Below the pieces are notes generated by a model that saw only the letters and a list, made by a program, of their open reading frames with translations, was not told where the DNA came from and made no database searches. A DNA stretch of 32,801 bases from Nocardia brasiliensis NBRC 14402 (GTDB lineage: Bacteria; Actinomycetota; Actinomycetes; Mycobacteriales; Mycobacteriaceae): the NCBI RefSeq assembly GCF_000308475.2, contig NZ_BAFT02000005.1, forward strand, positions 1-32,801, given 5' to 3'. A program made the position numbers and the translations under genes. The first letter of the stretch is position 1, and every line of letters starts with the position of its first letter. This document shows positions 30,045 to 32,801 of this stretch, piece after piece.

Positions 30045-31124
30045 TTACGGCTCGATTGCGCCGACGCCCGGCAGGGTGGCGACGAACCGGGCGCCGCCGC
30101 CCGGCCGGCCCACGCATTCGACCTGGCCACCGTGCTTGGCGACGGTCTCGGCGACCAGCGCGAGACCGATGCCGGTCCCGGTCGCTGACCGACGGCCGCT
30201 GCGCGCCGTCGCGAAACGTTCGAAGATGCGCACCCGGTCCGCCGGCGGTACACCGGGGCCCGCGTCGTCCACGACGATCACCGCCGCGTCGCCCACCCGA
30301 TCCGCAGCGACCGCGACCACACCGCCGCCGTGCAGGTCGGCGTTCTGCAGCAGGTTCACCACCGCCCGCTCCAATTCGAGCTTGCGGCCGAGCACGACCA
30401 CATCCTCGTGCACGGTCAGCAGATCGGGCGGATAGCGGCGCTCGGCGAGCGTGTGCCGCAACAGATCTCGCACCGACAGCGGTTCCTGGTCGCCGCGGTG
30501 CATGCCCGCCTCGACCCGCGCGAGCGCGAGCAGGTCGTCGAGCAGCCGCCGCAGGTGATCGACCTCGTCGGTTACCAGCACGAGCGCGCGCTGGGAACGC
30601 TCCGGCAAATCGTCGCGATGCCGGTTGAGCACGTCCACACTGGCCATCAAAGTGGTGAGCGGCGTGCGCAATTCGTGACTGACATCGCCGAACAGCCGGT
30701 GCTCGCGCTCGATTCGCCGTTGCAGCGAGTCGACCATGGAGTTGAACGACTCCACGGTGGTCGCCAGGTCTTGATCGTGGGTGGCGGACAGGCGCAGATC
30801 CAGATCGCCCGAGGCGATCCGGGCGGCGGTCGCGGCCAGCTGGTGCAGCGGTGTGAGCACCCGCCGACTCGCCCACCAGCCCACGGCCGCGCCGATCGCG
30901 GTGACCACGACCGCGCAGGCGACCAGCACATTGCGCAGCAGATCCAGGTTCGCCTGCAGGTCGGCGGTACCGGCCTGCGCGCGTTCCAGATACTTGCGGC
31001 TGATGGTGAACACCGAGACCACCAGCACCAGCGACATCAGCGCGCTGATCGCGGTGAACACGGCGGTCACCCGGCCGCGCAGACTCCAGCGTGTCGGATC
31101 GAGCCAGCGTTCAGCGCTGGACAT
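30045..31124 (-). CDS. Sensor histidine kinase with minimal extracellular loop
   Basis: A 359-residue membrane kinase. Two spans (about 17-41 and 65-84) enclose only about 23 residues, so there is no extracellular sensor domain. A HAMP linker (85-140; SRRVLTPLHQL) follows, then the phosphoacceptor helix FGDVSHELRTPLTTL with H150, and the ATPase domain with N-box VVNLLQNADLHGG, DDAGPG and TGTGIGLALV. The small loop resembles intramembrane-sensing kinases that read membrane state or a partner protein. The gene begins inside the response regulator gene (14-nt overlap), showing tight coupling. The next gene on the same strand is ectA. Confidence 0.9.
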   Translation of the reverse strand: MSSAERWLDPTRWSLRGRVTAVFTAISALMSLVLVVSVFTISRKYLERAQAGTADLQANLDLLRNVLVACAVVVTAIGAAVGWWASRRVLTPLHQLAATAARIASGDLDLRLSATHDQDLATTVESFNSMVDSLQRRIEREHRLFGDVSHELRTPLTTLMASVDVLNRHRDDLPERSQRALVLVTDEVDHLRRLLDDLLALARVEAGMHRGDQEPLSVRDLLRHTLAERRYPPDLLTVHEDVVVLGRKLELERAVVNLLQNADLHGGGVVAVAADRVGDAAVIVVDDAGPGVPPADRVRIFERFATARSGRRSATGTGIGLALVAETVAKHGGQVECVGRPGGGARFVATLPGVGAIEP

Positions 31125-31824
31125 CGAGTCGGTAGCCGAGCCCGCGCACCGTCACCACGACGCGCGGGTCGGAAGCGTCCCGCTCGATCTTCGTGCGCAG
31201 CCTGCGCATGTGCACGTCGACGATCCGCTCGTCACCGAAAAAGCCTTGGTCCCATACTCGTTCGAGCAGAACGGTGCGGCTGAGCACCCGGCCCGGCGTC
31301 TCCGCGAGCTCGCACAGCAGGCGGAACTCGGTGAGCGTCAGCCGGATCTGCTCCTCGCCGCGGCGCACCACGCCCGCGTCCTGCGCGAGCACCAGCGGCG
31401 CCTCGGGGTCGGCGTCGAGCACCACTTCCTGCGGTGGCGCCTCACGTTCGGCGGTGAGCCTGGCCCGGCGCCGCACCGCGCGCATCCGCGCGGTGATCTC
31501 CTTGATCTCGAACGGTTTCGCCACGAAATCGTCGGCGCCCGCCTCCAGCGCGGCCACCACGTCGTGGGTGTCGTCGCGCGCGCTGACCACGATGATCGGC
31601 ACGTCGTGCTCGCGGCGGATCTCGCGGATGCAGTCGAAGCCGTCCATATCGCCGAGCATCAAATCGACGATCATCACATCGGGCACGCCGTTGCTGCGCA
31701 GATGGGTGAGCGCGTCCTCGGCCTCCTCGGCCTCGGCGACGTCGTAGCCTTCGTCCTCCATGGCGAGCCGCAGCGCACCCCGGACCCGGTCGTCGTCCTC
31801 GACGATCATCAGGTTCGCCGTCAT
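31111..31824 (-). CDS. OmpR/PhoB-family response regulator
   Basis: A 237-residue regulator. The receiver has the acidic pair D10/D11, phosphoacceptor D54 (MIVDLML), S81 and K103 (VAKPF). The C-terminal winged helix is complete: LTLTEFRLLCELAETPGRVLSRTVLLERVWDQG, then IVDVHMRRLRTKIE and VRGLGYRLD. The receiver is reminiscent of CseB-type envelope-stress regulators of actinomycetes, which is a weak likeness. ATG 31824 follows GAGGTG. It is expressed with the kinase and is placed to control ectABCD directly downstream; this is inference from position. Confidence 0.9.
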   Translation of the reverse strand: MTANLMIVEDDDRVRGALRLAMEDEGYDVAEAEEAEDALTHLRSNGVPDVMIVDLMLGDMDGFDCIREIRREHDVPIIVVSARDDTHDVVAALEAGADDFVAKPFEIKEITARMRAVRRRARLTAEREAPPQEVVLDADPEAPLVLAQDAGVVRRGEEQIRLTLTEFRLLCELAETPGRVLSRTVLLERVWDQGFFGDERIVDVHMRRLRTKIERDASDPRVVVTVRGLGYRLDVQR

Positions 31825-32227
31825 CGCCGCACCTCGCCGACGCCCGGCCGCACTGGGGCCGCCAAGGCGGCGGTGCCTCTGGTTCGCTCGCTACGCTCGC
31901 TCAAATACCTATCCTTTGCAGACACGCGGGACATCTGCCGGTGCGGAGAATCGCATCCCCATACCGACGCGACATTCCGCTTGTTCGAGCCACCTTGCCG
32001 ATCTATCGGATACCCGAACAGACCATTCGGTAAACGCCGTGTGGACGCTTGATCAGCTGTTGCGCCGCCCCGCATCGGCCGCAACAGGTGCGGTGTGCGG
32101 GTCGGGCGCGGGCGGCTCACGCCTGGCTGGTTATCCATCCACCCTGGCCGCATGAGCGTCGTTATGCAACCGTTACGTGATGCCCGACACACGGGCTACC
32201 CGGCGTTTCGCGCCCGCCCAGGACGGT
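31825..32227. other. 403-nt intergenic region upstream of the two-component genes
   Basis: No gene is supported. It contains a small GCCGC-CAAG-GCGGC hairpin (31858-31871), a repeated GCTCGC pair (31881-31902) of a kind scattered in many GC-rich genomes, an AT-rich patch CAAATACCTATCCTTT (31902-31917) that could hold the promoter for the response regulator, a CCGAT-CT-ATCGG dyad (31998-32009), and the stem-loop at 32057-32087. Confidence 0.5.
32057..32087 (-). terminator. Stem-loop downstream of small conserved protein gene
   Basis: CTGTTGCG (32057-32064) and CGCAACAG (32080-32087) form a perfect 8-bp stem with a 15-nt loop, 140 nt beyond the minus-strand stop at 32228. It may terminate that gene; the distance makes this uncertain. 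Confidence 0.4.
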
Positions 32228-32626
32228 TCAGCGATCGTCGCGAGTCGAACGTTCCAGCCGGTTGAAGTTGCTCGGTCTGCCGTCCGGGAGCTGCTCCTGG
32301 TAGCGAAAGTGCAGGTGCCGTTCCTCGAAGGTGGCGAACCACTCGTCCCAGTCCACCGGCCGCAGCACCGCTCCGCCGTAGCCGGGGAAATCCAGGCGCA
32401 GCGAACCCATGGGGCCGCCGTACGCGATACCGGGCATCGTTGCGGGCGTGGCACCGCGCCGCTCCGCCCACTGCCGGATGGTGTCGTGATCCCTGGTGAC
32501 CCGGGTGCGCTCCACATTCCCGGCGCGGGCGCGCTCGGGTGCGGGCTTGTCCTGCTGGTACTTCGTCGACCTCGAGCTCCCCGGTCCGGCGTACGGATTC
32601 CGGGTGCCTAGTCGGTGGTCGTTCAT
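32228..32626 (-). CDS. Small conserved protein (TIRxWAE family), function unknown
   Basis: A 132-residue protein from ATG 32626, chosen for the AGGAGAT site 5 nt upstream. The C-terminal two-thirds follows a pattern I know from many short bacterial proteins: DHDTIRQWAERRGATPATMPG, then LRLDFPGYGG, WDEWFATFEERHLHFRYQEQLPDG and SNFNRLERS. Such proteins are often mislabelled as 1,4-alpha-glucan branching enzyme; no enzymatic motif is visible. The first 50 residues are basic and look disordered (RNPYAGPGSSRSTKYQQDKPAP). The family is frequent next to stress or DNA-repair genes, which is consistent with, but does not prove, a stress role. Confidence 0.75.
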   Translation of the reverse strand: MNDHRLGTRNPYAGPGSSRSTKYQQDKPAPERARAGNVERTRVTRDHDTIRQWAERRGATPATMPGIAYGGPMGSLRLDFPGYGGAVLRPVDWDEWFATFEERHLHFRYQEQLPDGRPSNFNRLERSTRDDR

Positions 32627-32801
32627 GACGATCTCCTGAGCCATCGGCATCGTAAGTCCGGTTCCTTTTCACGTACCCGACGCCAACTTCGCGCAAACCG
32701 GCACTACGTCACAAAGCCCCCGCCAACGCTGTTGAAACGCACCGAAAACGCTGACCGCCAGCCACTTTGTGAGGGGAGTCACCGACAGCCACGCGGTGGT
32801 T
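32627..32801. other. Right-edge non-coding stretch
   Basis: The stretch upstream of the small conserved gene carries AACGCTG twice (near 32725 and 32747) and an 8-nt inverted repeat TCACAAAG (32709-32716) / CTTTGTGA (32765-32772), 48 nt apart. It may hold divergent promoters for the gene at 32626 and for one beyond the edge; no coding frame is convincing. Confidence 0.35.

Noticed and set aside
31881..31902. Short GCTCGC repeats as a specific regulatory site
   Set aside because: Similar CGCTCGCTACGCTCGC strings are scattered in many GC-rich genomes, so no specific role can be claimed.

Overview
The window is high-GC, gene-dense actinobacterial chromosome. Gene content (ectABCD with ectoine hydroxylase, a GT87 mannosyltransferase, a Ddn-type F420-dependent family protein, a PtpB-like phosphatase, an Erm methylase, lactate 2-monooxygenase, frequent leaderless-looking starts) fits Nocardia or a close relative such as Rhodococcus. 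This assignment rests on gene families, not on a marker gene. No tRNA, rRNA, transposase, CRISPR array or clear integration boundary was seen.

Left third (1-11.3 kb): the C-terminal end of a possible TetR regulator; an orphan single-chain PheRS-like protein (catalytic core plus FDX-ACB domain) behind a structured leader; a secreted DUF4360 protein; a KGG stress protein; a GT87 membrane mannosyltransferase; an ankyrin protein; a Ddn-family protein; a CoA-disulfide-reductase-like flavoprotein; an APC permease; an unrecognised protein; a coupled pair (DapB-like dehydrogenase and AhpD-like protein) preceded by an exact match to the KstR2-type palindrome; and a secreted lipase.

Middle (11.5-21.8 kb): a resolvase-domain-only protein; an erythromycin-esterase homologue divergent from a regulator with two MerR helix-turn-helix domains; an NTF2-like protein; then a three-gene stretch with a six-transmembrane Ser/Thr kinase, a hemerythrin-like protein and an 868-residue protein with a very long Pro/Ala-rich repeat region and C-terminal Sel1/TPR repeats. 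A NADAR protein and a PtpB-like phosphatase follow, divergently transcribed.

Right third (21.8-32.8 kb): an erm gene with an upstream 33-codon leader peptide containing Arg-Leu-Arg (a known macrolide arrest motif) and two possible structures that cover its ribosome-binding site. erm overlaps lactate 2-monooxygenase by 4 nt, and operator-like dyads lie inside the end of erm. Convergent to this is an acyl-CoA synthetase with an N-terminal SRPBCC-like domain. The compatible-solute operon ectABCD has its first three genes overlapping by ATGA junctions. Directly upstream on the same strand, 84 nt away, is a two-component system whose kinase has almost no extracellular domain, a candidate osmotic controller of ectoine synthesis.

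The strongest candidates for undescribed biology are the erm-lactate monooxygenase attenuated unit, the orphan PheRS-like enzyme, the two-domain MerR/esterase pair, the kinase/hemerythrin/repeat-protein cluster and the two-component-ectoine linkage. No database search was possible; family calls are from motifs recognised by eye.
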